Shown: positions 11,616 through 22,866, counted from the first letter of the stretch. The stretch is DNA of 64,000 nt from Eulemur rufifrons (GCF_041146395.1 NC_091006.1:3540001-3604000), one strand, 5' to 3'. The notes: a model not told the origin generated them from the sequence alone. A program made the numbers and translations.

Positions 11616-14129
11616 CAGTGCCGTCTGGTCACCGAGCTGTAGGAACCAGCTCCCGCCCAGCGAGGCTGCCGCAGCCTCTGTTCACACCAGCCGACTCGGT
11701 CTCCCCTCAGCTGATTTTGCGCAAAACTTTTCAACCCCCTAAGCATTTTTTATATCCAGGAGTCACATGCCTTTCCCAAATCTAGGCTACACTTTCACGG
11801 CAGAGGTGGCAACGGGTGGATCCCAGACCTAATCCAGCTTAGACGTGACTTTTGATTGGCTCAAGTAGGCTTTTAAAACATGCATTACTTGCCAATTTGA
11901 GAATCAGGAAATTTCAGGGTAAAAATCCAGGTTTCCAGATTGAAAGATCTAAAGGTTTGGATCTACTACGAGGGGTCACTGGAAGTGTCACTTAAAAAAA
12001 TTTTAGCGTAAAAATGTCATATGGTTATTACAGGAAATGAGCTGCTTCCAACAGGTGCTCACTAAAGACCAGTGGCTGGCACTCTGGGTCCCGTTAGAAA
12101 AATGCATGTCTTCCTCCCTCTTTTCTGCAACACGTAAGAAGTCAGGGCTCGAGAGATCCCTCACATGGTCAGTCGATGGCGTGGCCCAGGGCACAAGCGT
12201 GGAGCCTGTGTGGGTGCTATTTTGCTTTGAGATGCTTCCAGTTAACTGAGTGCTGCCTACATCCTTGGCCCGCCTGCCCCGGCCTGGCAAACAGATGCCA
12301 GGGAGCGCCATGCGCAGGGACCGTGCAGGTTTACAGCTTTCCTGCCTGTGTCCTTGAGGCTGAGTGATGAGACCATCCAGGACTCAGGACGGTAGAAAAG
12401 AGGCTGCAGGCTTGGGTGGAGGGGAACTGGGGTGGAAAACAGACCCCCTCAGGTGTTGTTCCGGGTATGCAAAGAAGTCAGCAAAGCCACCTGGGAAGAA
12501 GGTGAGAACCACTGTGGAAGAGCGTGCACCCTGCAGAGAGAGGACTGGGACCCAGCAGCCACCTCACCTGCCCTGAGCCTCTTCCCTCCACCCCAGGACA
12601 GCGTCCTACCACAGCAGGACTCTCCCCAGTGTCCTGTGTATCCACCCACCAAGGACCTACTTACTGGTTAGGAAAACTGAAGTTCAGAAATGTGAATGAT
12701 CATGCCCGGGGTCTCCCCGGGAGAACACTTAATGCTGAGCACTCTCTTCCCTACCCACCCTCTCACAGTTGCCTGTGTGGGAGGAAAGCCCGGGGACTCT
12801 AGAAGCACCCAGGGGTCGCCTCACCTGGTTATTAGGGGCCATCAGGAAATAGCGGGAGGTGACACTGGCAGTGGAAGGTCGGGAGACACTGGATCCTTAG
12901 GGACTTCGTGGGTCATGCTGAGACATTTGAACTTGGGCCATTGGGTGCCATGGGTGGGGAGGGGCAGGCTTTGGTAGGTTTTGAACACAGAGGAATGACC
13001 ACAAGCTAGTGCAGGACTGGTGTGGAGAGAGGGGAGCTGTCCAGACCACAGGTGCTGACGCAGAGGTGCACCAAGGCACTGCAAAAGACAGACGGACATG
13101 TGTTCAGAAGGCTGAGTCAGCACTGGGATGTGGAGGAGGTGAGGGAGGGGTAGGGTGGGCCCACGCTTCCGGCTTCCCAACACCCTTTGGGGAAAGAGGG
13201 GAGCATCTGGGGTCAGCAGGGTGAAGGAGACTTGGAATACAGGATGTCAGCTGGAAGGAGACCTGGGGCAGAGGCTGACGAAGGACACAGGCTCCTGTCT
13301 CGCGCACAGCCACTCATCAGAGCTTCCAGGTCACTCAGAGCCCTGGCTGCATCCTGGTGGCCTGAGACAGACCTGTTTTTCCACAGGGCAACCAGGATAG
13401 GGCCGAGAGACGTGATTGTTCTGCCATATTCTTAGCCTTGGAGCCCTCAGCGGGGAAGAGACCAGGCTGTTCTGAGGTGATCTCCAGGGAAAACCGTGCT
13501 GGACTGGGGGGGGGGTGGGTCGAGAATGTGGGGGTCACCTTGGAGCCAGCTTAGAGAAGCCAGCCTGCTTCCAAAGGGGGTGGCCATGCACGTGCGCCAC
13601 GCAGACCCACGGAGCACGCCTACTGGACTCCGCGTCACCCCAGCTGGGAGGACACAGCCTTCTTGCCCCATCACTCCTCTCTGCCCACCACACAGTGCTC
13701 AGCACCCACTCTGTGCCAGGTGCTGTTGGCAGCTGGGAACACAGAGGCGAGTCCTCCGGGGCCTCTTTGTGCCAGCCGCAGGGAGAGGGATTCCCTGGAA
13801 GGGAGCCAGCCCCACTTGCACGCTCTCCTCCTCTGTGTGTGGGTTGCCACTTGCAGCTTGCAGGCAGCCGCTCCCCGCCGGGGGCCAGGGCATCCGGGTT
13901 TACTCACACACTCCCTTCTGTCCACGTTATACCCCAACTTTCAATTTTGAGAAGTAAATATGCAATTTTTTCCTCCCTGTAATTTTCCCTGCTGTGGCTG
14001 TGGATGTCAGAGCAGCTGGAAAATGTGAACAGCTCAGTGCTTTCTGCAAGTGAAAGGAGGCTGGCCCCGCGGCATCGTACCTCCTCGGCCCCTCTTGGCA
14101 AGGCCCAGCGGCTCTGCTGCGGGGAGATG
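11616..14129. other. Gene-free sequence with a possible old repeat
   Basis: No gene. The stretch 12835-13080 reads like a diverged member of an ancient dispersed repeat, with a GGGCCATTGGGTGCCATGGG-like phrase; the family is not assigned. Near 13690-13750, CAGTGCTCAGCACCCACTCT and GTGCCAGGTGCTG recall an L2/MIR-type fragment. The rest is GC-rich unique DNA. Confidence 0.3.
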
Positions 14130-14250
14130 CTCTCCAGGCTGTGCCGTCAAGGGTGCCCTTAATGCAAATAATCCATATCCCACCTTCCATTAGCAAGGAG
14201 GTAATTGCCAAGAAGCATGTGTCCGCGTGTGCGCCGCGCATGTGCACACA
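14130..14250. promoter_or_regulatory. Candidate noncoding element with POU/homeodomain-like sites
   Basis: GCCCTTAATGCAAATAATCC combines a TAAT core with an octamer-like ATGCAAAT. It is followed by CCATTAGC and GGTAATTGCC. Unique sequence; function is inferred from motifs only. Confidence 0.25.
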
Positions 14251-15239
14251 TGGGCGTGCATGTATGGTGCAGGAGGTGAGGTGAGTGTTATTTGCTTACG
14301 CAGCCAAACTTCCCGTGTGCTCCTCAGGAGACTTTCAAACCTTCGTGTCTCTGTAACTGAAGGTCAGGACGGTCTGATCTAAGCTTTTGTTCGGGAAAAG
14401 CGTGGCTGGGGTGGAGAGCGGCAGGATTTGAGTCAGACAGATCTGGGACGGCCCTTAGGCCAAATTTAGCCTCTCGGGGTCTTAATTTCATCCTTTGTAA
14501 AACAGTGGTGGGCTTGGATATACGCTGCCCAGATCCTCCCTCCAGGAAGGATCTGCTGACCACCCAGGGGACGTGTGATCAGCAGTTACTCTCTGGCCGT
14601 CAGCTCCGACAGGGTCTGCCTCAGCTGCAGCAAACCGCCTCCTCCGAGATCTCACCCTTCTCTGGGCATCCCACCCCCCCACGTGGAGGCATAAAGGTCC
14701 GGCCACTTCTGCCCACTGCAGGACACTCCGACAGGCGACGTCCACTCGCACTCCCCCGTCCTCCCCACTTCAGCATCCTCCTTTCTCCCTTCACAGGTGT
14801 TGGTCCTTCCTAAACACCTTGCACCCCCTACTTCTGCATCTCCTTGCAGAGAACCGAACCAGTGACAAAGATAATGATTTTGACTTCAAAGGGTTAGTGT
14901 GTGAAAGTGAAATGGGATGTTTATGTAGTATCTAGAGTCGTGCCTGGAGCGTTAACAAAGCATGATAAATATCTGTTCCTTTCCTTTCCTTCCCCTAAAA
15001 ACAGTGACTCAAAATTCTATTCCAGGCCTTGAGCAGGTGTTCATAACCTGTGCTCTGTATATCGATTTGGAGAAAGCGCGGCGAGGAATGTGGCCCTGAA
15101 AGTCTGTGGTACGGCTGAATGGGAGAGCCTGGCTGACGACTCTGGAGCCGGTCTTGTCCCTGTGAAGTTCATTATCCATGGATCACGTCAGCCCTCTTCA
15201 AGGTTCCTCACTGAAAAGAAATTGAGCATGCAAATACTC
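14251..15239. other. Gene-free unique sequence
   Basis: GC-rich on the left and more AT-rich toward 15240. No gene, and no repeat I can assign. Confidence 0.3.
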
Positions 15240-15575
15240 TTTTATCATAATCACCATGTATCCACAGGGTAATTCATAAAAGAGCTTGGAAATATATTGA
15301 AATTCAATATTGTTTTAGTCCAAATCAATATTAATAATTGTTTGCATTTTTAAAGTGCAATTTGCAATTGAAAAATGCACAAAGATCAACCAGTACTTGC
15401 TAACACATCAAATTTTTCCTATTAAAGGCATAGTCCCTTAACTTTAAAATGTTTTTTATACAACAAGGGCTGGCGCTGCTCCATGGAAATGGTTATCTAT
15501 TATTTACGTGCACGACATTAGAATTTGCCTCCATTATGCATGAGCTGAAAGGCCAGTAACTTTTATTTTTAAGTT
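15240..15575. promoter_or_regulatory. AT-rich candidate conserved noncoding element
   Basis: A dense series of TAAT/ATTA and octamer-like sites: GGGTAATTCAT, AATATTAATAATTGTTTGC, GCAATTTGCAATTG, CGACATTAG and CCATTATGCATGAGC. No LINE or SINE wording is seen. It borders a minus-strand L1 remnant at 15583. Conservation not tested. Confidence 0.3.
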
Positions 15576-15582
15576 CTTGATT

Positions 15583-15800
15583 TTTTTTTTTAGTTACACT
15601 TTTTATTTTGAGATAATTATGTATTCACGTATGGTTGTCAGAAGTGACGTGTGTACCCTTTTACACCAGTCCCCCAATAGCAACATTGGGCAAAACTGTA
15701 GTACAGTGTTACAACTAGGATTTTGACATTGATACAGTTGAGGAAGAGGACATTTCCATCCCCACAAAGATCCCTGGGTTGCTCTCTTAATTTCTTTTAT
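15583..15800 (-). repeat. L1M 3' region remnant, antisense
   Basis: Phrases such as TTTTATTTTGAGATAATTAT, CAACATTGGGCAAAACTGTA and TTGACATTGATACAGTTGAG match the reverse complement of old L1M 3' ends. The right border is uncertain and may reach 15900. Confidence 0.65.
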
Positions 15801-16536
15801 GGTGAAAGATATTTTTTGGATGGGAACGATGACTATAGTTACTGTGGGATCCTGATCATTAGCTCTATCAGATTTCTGCCTTTTCCATCCTTTAAGGGGA
15901 CACGGTCCCAGCTAGGCTCGGTATGGGAGCTCACATGCAGAGGAATGGTCCCCGGCAGGGAGTAGCCTCAGTTGGGACTCACCTCGGCCAGGCAGGCCCC
16001 AGGGGAACAGGGCTTCACAGATCAGAAAGAATTGAGAACACAGTTTCCGGCTTGACACTTGCAGTGAGGTCTGTGATCCCTCAAACAAGGACAGAGTTGT
16101 CATGAAGAGGAACAGCTTGGCAGGGTTCATGTGGTCTACAGGGCCCGGCTATCCCTGGAATAGCATTTCCCAGGGTGCAGGGCTCTGGGGCACCCCCGGC
16201 AGCCTTCCTGAGGCCACAGCCTGGCAGTGACCCCGATCCGTGGTGAGTACGGGTGAAGGACACCCTTCCCAGAGGGCCACCTGCTCTGCTTGAAAGTTGC
16301 CTCATGCAAATAAAACTCACAAGGTGCCTTTCTGTTTTCCAAGACATTTGTCTCACACCAGAGCTGCAGGGAACTCGGGAACTCACCTGCGGTGGGTGTT
16401 TGGGATGAGCACTGATTCTGCCATAAGGAAAATCAAGTCCTGAAGATGAGACGCCAATTAGAGGGGCAGAAGCTGGGCTGCCACTCTGAGCCTGGTATCT
16501 ACCCTGTGACATCCGGCTGCTTTGCTCAAGCTGTTT

Positions 16537-16935
16537 TCATTGCTTTTTTTTTACTGTAGTAAAATATACATGACATAAAATTTACCACTTCAACCATTTC
16601 TAAGTGTACGGTGCAGCGACATTAAATACATCCACGTTGCTGTACAGCAGTCACCGCTAACCATCTCCAGAATGTTTTCATCGTCCTAAACTGCCCCAGA
16701 CTGAGACCCTGTACTCATTAAATAATAGCTCCAGGTTCGTCCTTCCAGCCCCGGTGACCTCCGTTCTACTTTCTGTCTCTGTGAATCTGACTACGCTCTG
16801 TTCACACGAGTGCAGTCACACTTATCTGTCCTCCTGTGACCGGCTTCTTTCCGTTAACATAATGTCCTCAAGGGTCGCCCATGTTGTAGCATGTGTTGCT
16901 TTCATTGACTTAGATCAACACGTTGCAAGCTGGAA
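16537..16935 (-). repeat. L1M 3' region remnant, antisense
   Basis: Shows GTAAAATATACATGACATAA, then AATTTACCACTTCAACCATT and TCTAAGTGTACGGTGCAG, and later TAATGTCCTCAAGGGTCGCC and CATGTTGTAGCATGTG. This is the familiar antisense order of an L1M 3' end. Confidence 0.85.
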
Positions 16936-18049
16936 TTCTGTTTGGGGGCTTCCTAGCATCATGTGATATGTTAAAGGTTCAGGCATGATCAGTTTTATGG
17001 CATCTAAATGACCTGTACATTTGTGTATGTATTACACATGTTAGCATATATGTATATACAGAGGCAGAGTCAGCGATGACCTTTTTAAGAGTACATTAGT
17101 CTTTAGGCCCTGTGATCCGAAATCTGTCATACCAACATGAGGGTCCAGAGGGGTGTCCTGGTGGGGAGTGTGCGTTGCGTATTTTCCAGCTGAGAGGCTC
17201 TGCTGCGTTCCCCGGGAGAGCCTCACTTTCTTGCCTCTTCTGCCCCCATAGGATTGGGCTACTCTTTGTACCCGATTGCCACCCGGACCTGATCAGAACA
17301 AACCCACAGTTCCCTGAAACATAAATGATCTTTTTAAAATTCTAGGTTCATGGAGAGCCTCTCTCCATGCCCCAGACACCTCCATCTATGAGCTCCTGCT
17401 CACTCAACGTGCGGCAGAGGCATCGATCCCCCTCCCTGTGCCAGGTGCTGGGAATACACAGAGGAGGGACCCGCCGCTGCTCCCCAGGGCCCAGTGAATG
17501 CTGCCCACATAGTGGGGTTCACACGGTGGCAGGACTCGGGGTGCCGAATCAGCATTCCAGACTCTGCCAGGGTGGGGGTGAAAAGGGACTCAGTTTCTCT
17601 ACCTGCAGAATTACCGCCCACTGCCCTGCCCCGTGGGTAAAATGCCCTCAACACGTGATAAGTCCTGGGCAGAGACGGCGTCCACAGTGCGGTTCTCCCC
17701 CTAGCAGCAGTCGAGGAGGTGGTGGTCGGTGGCTCCTAGAGGAGGTTCTCAGGACCCCCTGGCTGCAGCTGTGTGTTTGCAGGCATCTCTTGGGCTCCTA
17801 GCCCCTCTCTGGGTATGCAGTGGTGGCGGGCTGGGCTGTGGTGGTCCTGGTGGGGCGGGGGTGACAGGGGTTTGGGGCCATTTGAGCCTGATTGGATGCC
17901 CTTTCTCTCTCCTGCAGAGAGCACGGGGGCCACAGAGAATCCTGCCTGGTAACAGGGGAGGAGATGGCAGAATTGCCTCCCCCAGGAGTGGGGTGCGGCC
18001 ACGAGGACCTGCGTGTGCCCAGGCTGGGTCCTGAGGACTTCAGGACCCA
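16936..18049. other. Gene-free sequence upstream of the CpG island
   Basis: AT-rich at the left with TATATGTATATACAG, then GC-rich. TGTGCCAGGTGCTGGGAATA at about 17438 hints at an old L2/MIR-like scrap. No gene. Confidence 0.3.
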
Positions 18050-18870
18050 GGCCAGCGCTCCGCAGGCCGCGCTGCCGCGGGCGTAAGCTGCTCTGAGTGC
18101 GCAGCCCCGCCTCAGAGCCCGGGCACTCGAGCCATCCGTCATCCGTGCAGAGCCTTGCAACTTTATGCCTACGCATAAAAACTGGAGGGACTCGTCCCAG
18201 AGTTTGCTGCCGCCGCCGCCGCTGCCATTAGTGCAGTTTTAATTAGCTGCAGGATTTTAATGAGCTGAAATCGAGAAGAGCCCCGTCTCAGAAGTAAGCA
18301 GGCGCCGCGCACACGGAAGAACTAGTCTGACAAACAGATGGAGGTGGTGCTCTCGGGGGACGGGGCTGCGCGCTCCGCCCGGTGAGCAGCAGATGAGCTC
18401 CCGGGGCCGGGAGGCCGAGGAGGGGGGCCGGGGGTCAGGCGCCAGCGCCGGTGCGGAGGCGGCAGAGCCCGGCGCGTGGGTCCCCTCTGTCGCCGCCGCG
18501 GCAGAAGGCACGGTGCCGGATTCAAGGTGACGGCAGTGCCTGGCTCCATTCTCCTCAAGTTGCCATAGCAGCCTCTCTCCCAACGAGCAGCTTCTCCCGG
18601 AGCCCTCAGCCGGCAGGGACGTCATTGTTCGCTCTGCCCACGAGAAGAGGAGACTGACCGGACAGAGAACTTTTCCGGGGCCGGGGTCTGCTGGCCACGT
18701 GGGTGCACCCATGCTGCCTGCGGCGGGCGAGGGGGCCGGTCCCCGCAGCCAGGGGGCGTCCTCTGGGCCAGCGTCCAGGCCTGGCAGCCGCCGCAGCCAC
18801 GCGTGTCCTTGGAGCCGTCCGTGCGTCCGTCCGCCCGCCCGCCCGTCGCCACTGGAGGTGCGTGTGTTTT
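18050..18870 (+). promoter_or_regulatory. CpG island; candidate alternative CHST8 promoter and first exon
   Basis: This block is dense in CpG, including a GCC triplet run near 18209-18225 and CGTC/CGCC runs near 18815-18848, while flanking sequence is CpG-poor. A TATA-like CATAAAAAC lies at 18174. Good donor-like sites on the + strand follow: GAA|GTAAGC (GT at 18294), AAG|GTGACG (GT at 18527) and GAG|GTGCGT (GT at 18858). Between them is a TAAT-rich stretch (18225-18275). The block is 3.8-4.6 kb upstream of the CHST8 coding exon in the same orientation. Human CHST8 has transcripts with differing 5' UTRs (established, from memory), so an alternative first exon is reasonable. No transcript evidence is available here, and a pure enhancer CpG island is also possible. 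Confidence 0.5.
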
Positions 18871-20072
18871 GGTTGAATCCCCAAGCCCTTGCTTGTACCC
18901 TGGAGTGAGTTTCTCTGAAGAGACAAATTTTTAAATCAAATAAATAAGGAAATGGGAGGAATCCTTGGCCCTGGCCTGTGTGTCCCAGGAGGTGTTTTCA
19001 AGATTAATTGGATCTTTTTTTTTTCCTCTCCCTTAAAGTAAAAATCCGTGATGCCATTCAGGCCTCGGGGAGCGAAGCTGCCGGGAGGATTAGGAATTGT
19101 GGAATTGTGGGGCCGGCAGGGGCTGCTGGAAACTCAGGGGGGCTGTTTATTATTCTTGCCATAACCCTCCCCCTGCTCTGCCCCCAGTAATTGGAATTTT
19201 CGTAGTGTCTGTTGGTCTGGGAAGGGATGCAGGGAGGTGAGGGAGGTTTTGCCCTTGTCATCGGAGCTGAGTGTGCTGCGGTCTGTAGTGGGGACGGGAC
19301 AGTCCCAGTTGGGAGCTAAGGCCTGTGGCTGCGTCCGCCCCACCCCCACCCGGGCAGCCGGGCCTGTGACAGATGGTGGTGTCCACTCCCCAGGCAGCAG
19401 CTCGACTCCCGGGAGAGGGAGACAAACAGCCTTTGGACCAGCCTCTCCCTATTGCCTTGACAATAACATGTGACTTTGAAGAATAGGACCCTCCGGAAAA
19501 CAATAGAGGATCAGCTGTACGCACTCTCTGAGACGCCTGGTGGTCTGTCGGTGACCTCCCTTCTACCCCCACCTTTGGAGAAAGGAGGTTCCCACAGGGT
19601 CCAGGATGTCGGCCCGTCCTGGGGCAGTTACGTGGGAGGGGAGGCGTCCCAGCCTTTGATTCCCATTTGCACGGAGCAGGGAGTTAGCTGGTCAGATGGT
19701 CCCCAGTGAGAACAAGCACGGGCAGGAGGGTCCCAGAGTGAGAGGCTGGGGTCCAGGGCTTGGGGGCTGGACAGCAGAAGCCACACGTGGCTTGAACAGC
19801 AGGTTCCTGGGGGTGGAGAGGCTGCTTGTGTCCTCTCAGGGCCAACAAAGGAGAGGGTCTTTGAAAGGAGAAGTGGGAACAGCTGATGTTCCACCACCGT
19901 GGAGGTCCTGGGGCTGTGTCCTCCCGTCCCCCAGATTTGGGGGTGAGGATGTGGTCCTCGTCCCTGCCCCCAGGCTCGTGGATGGCCGGAGCCTGGCTCT
20001 GTGGGTTGTGTCGGGTTTGGACAGGTTTAGAAACCAGTGAGGACAGGTTGTGGCTACAGGACCCATTTGGCC
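18871..20072. other. Gene-free sequence between CpG island and Alu
   Basis: Unique GC-rich DNA that would form the intron between a putative first exon and the CHST8 coding exon. No repeat or exon recognised. Confidence 0.3.
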
Positions 20073-20270
20073 TTTTTTTTTTTGAGACAGGTTCTCACTC
20101 TGTCACCCCGGGTAGCAGAGAATGCAGTGGTGTCATCATAGCTCACTACAACCTCAAGCGATCCTGGGCTCAAATGATCCTCCTGCCTCGGCCTCCCAAG
20201 TAGCTGGGACTACAGGCGTGGGCCACGATGCCCTCGGCTGATTTTTCTGTGTTTAGTAGAGCCGGGGTCT
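20073..20270 (-). mobile_element. Alu SINE, antisense, truncated
   Basis: An 11-T run, then GAGACAGGTTCTCACTCTGT, AGCTCACTACAACCTCAAGC, CTGCCTCGGCCTCCCAAGTA and GCTGGGACTACAGGCGTG. It breaks off after TTTAGTAGAGCCGGGGTCT, so most of the left monomer is missing. Confidence 0.93.
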
Positions 20271-22608
20271 GGCTCCTGCGCAGGCGGGTCCCGTTTAGTC
20301 TGCAGCGGCAGCAGCCTGGGGAGACGTGGGGAGACCAGCTCTGCTGTAGCCACTTCTGCAGCCTCAGCTGCTGAACAAGCCGGACTGTGACCCCACGTGC
20401 CCCGAGCCCCTGTGTCCACCATGTGGAGTCTTTGGGCCGACACTGGGTGACGGTTTGTTAGCCATTTACCAGGCAGCTCTGTGTGCTAGCCATGAACTCG
20501 TCCTTTCTTCCCGCCTTCCTCTGTCCACCTCTCTTCACAAAATGTCCTGATGTTGGAGCCCCCTCGGGTTCAAACTGGCCTCCGACTCAGGCGGTGGACG
20601 TGGCTGCCAGGAGTGTGCCCACGCCACGGCCAGCGCACTCAGGGGCTCCTGGCAGTTTCTTTACCACAGGGGCCTTGGCTGGGACCACGGATGGTGAGTG
20701 TGCGCAGACGCCCACCAGCATGCACCGGGACATGTGTGTGTACACGTGTCGGTGCACACGCACTGGCTCACGTCCACAGGCAAGGTGCATGTGTGAGCGT
20801 GTCCATGTGGCAGCGGCTGCTCTGAGAGGCCTGGAACTGCCCCCTGGGTCCCCCTCTGAGAGCCTTGTCCCCCATGCCGGTGTGTGATGTCTTTTCCACT
20901 CTTCCTGTTCCTCCCCCGACTCCCTGAGCATCGCACAGTGAGGTGCGGAGAGAACGGCTCTGCCCAGGACCTGTGCGGTGCAGTCCTGTCCTCGTGAGGG
21001 AAGGGCTGGGCCCTCGGCGTCAGGCCGCTGTGGGCAGCAGACTTGGTCCTTCCGGGAGGCCTGGAGCCTGTGCTGCTGCATCCGCGTCTTTGCAGGACAG
21101 TGAGCCAGACCCCCAGGACCCCCCAGTCCAGGGCAGGCACATGAGGGGCTTTAGGTCTGAGCCTTTGGGGACACGTGGCTGCCCATTTCCACCCTCTGCA
21201 AACAGGGCAGGGGTGGCCCCATTGACGAAGGAAGCAGCAGTCTTTCTCTGGGGCGGGGGGCTGTCGCAGTGAGGTCGGGGGGCCTGGAGCTCGGAGCCAG
21301 CTTCAGAGACCCAGCTCAGGGCCGCCTCCCGGATGGGAAAGCTGGAGGTCGCGGGAACCACCTGCTCGGCACAGCCCAGAGAGCCCCGCGCCAGGCGCGT
21401 CCCGGCGCGGAGAGGCCTGGGGCAGGTTAATTAAAGTTAACTGAGTGAAAAAATAATTACAGAGACTGCAGAGGGGAAAAACCCAAACCTACGATTTACA
21501 CTCCTCAGCCCCCGAGCTTTTCTCAGAAACAACCTAGTCCTTGGGGAGTTTTTCTGGGCAGGGGAGGGGCAGGGCTCTTTTCCTCGCTTTCCGCCTCGTG
21601 CCCCGCAGGCTGGACGCCGAGAGACGGCAGTGGGGCGTCCTGCGCCAGGGCAGGTGCAGGTGAGGGTCAGCGCCCTGACTGAGGTGCTGCACCCGGCAGG
21701 GAAACTTCCTTGCACCGGGCAGCACGTCTGGTCTAGGCCCTGACCAGCCACCCCGCTGTGGTCTCAGAGGCTGCCCCGTGGGAGCTGCCCCGTGGCCTCA
21801 CTGGCTGGTATCTGGGGTGTCAGGAATTCTTCCTCTGTCCTTTAGGAGGAACCAGGGTGGGGCAGGTCACGTGGGCACACGTGGGTCTGCGGCGGCTGGA
21901 GCAGCAGGTGTCTGTCTGCAGCATCACGAGGGATGTTAGTCCCTGCCTGAGGGCCTCGAGAGCGGGGACGACTGTGACCCGGCCAGAGCTTTGGGTCCCA
22001 CTGGTGTGACTGTCCAGTGGGACCTCGATCCTGCCGGCTCATCCATCCTCTGCCAGGGAGAACAGCCCTGGCTGGTGTGGGGGGGGTCAGTCTATGCACG
22101 AATGTCCTCTAGGCCTGGGAGGCTCCTTCTCAACACCTCCTGCTCCATGGAGACCCTCGTCCCCAGACTCCTGTAGTGAGACCCAGGGTGGAGGCAGATC
22201 CGGGGCTTCTCTGTCCCCTGGGCCAGTTGTTGGGGACGAGCACCCAGCTTCCCACCCATACTGAGACCCCTGTATGGGAAGCACGTGTATTTGCTTGGAG
22301 GCTCAGAGAGCCTGGACACTGTAGGGGGGTGGCCCTGGTCGCCACCTGTGGGTCTCGGGGGTCCCCTTGGGTTCCCCCAGGCAGGACAGAAAGTGTCCTA
22401 TGCCGTGGTTTTTACCGGCGTGCAGATCCAGAAGACCCTGGCAGGAAGCTGGTGTCCCAGCCACGGTGCCAGTGTTTCGTCCCTCAGCTTCCCTGGGCTT
22501 GAAAAGGTGGAAGGGACACACCTGGGTAACCTGCAGAGGGCGGAGGCTCCAGGGATTGTGCTGGGATCACTGCAGTGACGGGGCCTCCCCTGCCCAGATG
22601 CCCTGCAA
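20271..22608. other. Gene-free intron just upstream of the CHST8 exon
   Basis: GC-rich unique sequence. A short AT-rich homeodomain-like patch, GGTTAATTAAAGTTAACTG, lies at 21424-21442 and is followed by AAATAATTACAG. No exon-like ORF resembling known protein was found. Confidence 0.35.
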
Positions 22609-22641
22609 CTCGGTGATGACCGTCTCCCCTCTGCCCTGCAG
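22609..22641 (+). other. CHST8: Splice acceptor and polypyrimidine tract of the CHST8 coding exon
   Basis: A pyrimidine tract (CTCCCCTCTGCCCTGCAG) ends at 22641 directly before the exon. A possible branch-point sequence, TGATGACC, lies about 25 bases upstream. The acceptor shows that at least one further 5' exon exists upstream, so the 5' UTR is split. The exact branch base is a guess. Confidence 0.8.
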
Positions 22642-22727
22642 ACCTCGGCCTGATGGATGCCTGGTGTGGACGATGAGGGAAGAACGTGCCTCCCACACCC
22701 GCGAGGTGACCCCGGAGCGAGCCCCGG
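22642..22727 (+). promoter_or_regulatory. CHST8: CHST8 5' UTR part of the coding exon, with three upstream ATGs
   Basis: This is the untranslated lead of the coding exon, between the acceptor and the start codon. It holds ATGs at 22653, 22657 and 22673. The first makes a 7-codon uORF ending at TGA 22674-22676, in frame with CHST8. The second makes a 24-codon uORF whose TGA (22729-22731) overlaps the CHST8 ATG. The third has A at -3, is out of frame, and stays open to the end of the exon (61 codons plus 2 bases). Known: uORFs of these kinds commonly lower or condition main-frame translation. An effect here is inference, and depends on which 5' exons are spliced on. Confidence 0.75.
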
Positions 22728-22857
22728 ATGACCCTGCAACCCGGAACGATGCGGCTGGCCTGCATGTTCTCGTCCATCCTGCTGTTTGGAGCTGCAGGCC
22801 TCCTCCTCTTCATCAGCCTGCAGGACCCCACGGAGCTCGCCCCCCAGCAGGTGCCAG
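22728..22857 (+). CDS. CHST8: CHST8 first coding exon (N-terminus, partial CDS)
   Basis: Seen: ATG at 22728 opens 43 full codons plus the first base of codon 44, ending at a GTGAGC donor. The peptide starts MTLQPGTMRLACMF, contains FGAAGLLLFISLQ and ends ELAPQQVPG. An arginine (residue 9) precedes an uninterrupted hydrophobic stretch at about residues 10-31, the layout of a type II signal anchor. Known: this is the N-terminus of carbohydrate sulfotransferase 8; its paralogue CHST9 has a similar FGVAGLLLF anchor. CHST8 moves sulfate from PAPS to the 4-OH of terminal GalNAc on N-glycans of hormones such as lutropin, in the Golgi lumen. The human protein is about 424 residues, so about 10% is encoded here. 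The PAPS-binding and catalytic parts must lie on later exons, which I did not find before 64000. The first ATG has a weak context (C at -3, A at +4); Met8 has A at -3. The exon ends in phase 1, inside the Gly44 codon. Confidence 0.95.
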
Positions 22858-22866
22858 GTGAGCCTG
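22858..22866 (+). other. CHST8: Splice donor of the CHST8 coding exon
   Basis: CCAG|GTGAGCC is a near-consensus 5' splice site. It follows the Val-Pro-Gly codons at the point where the CHST8 peptide would otherwise run straight into a TGA (22859-22861), so splicing is required to continue the protein. Confidence 0.9.

Noticed and set aside
18743..18757. CTCF-like CAGCCAGGGGGCGTC in the CpG island
   Set aside because: Two changes at core positions 2-3; common in GC-rich DNA.
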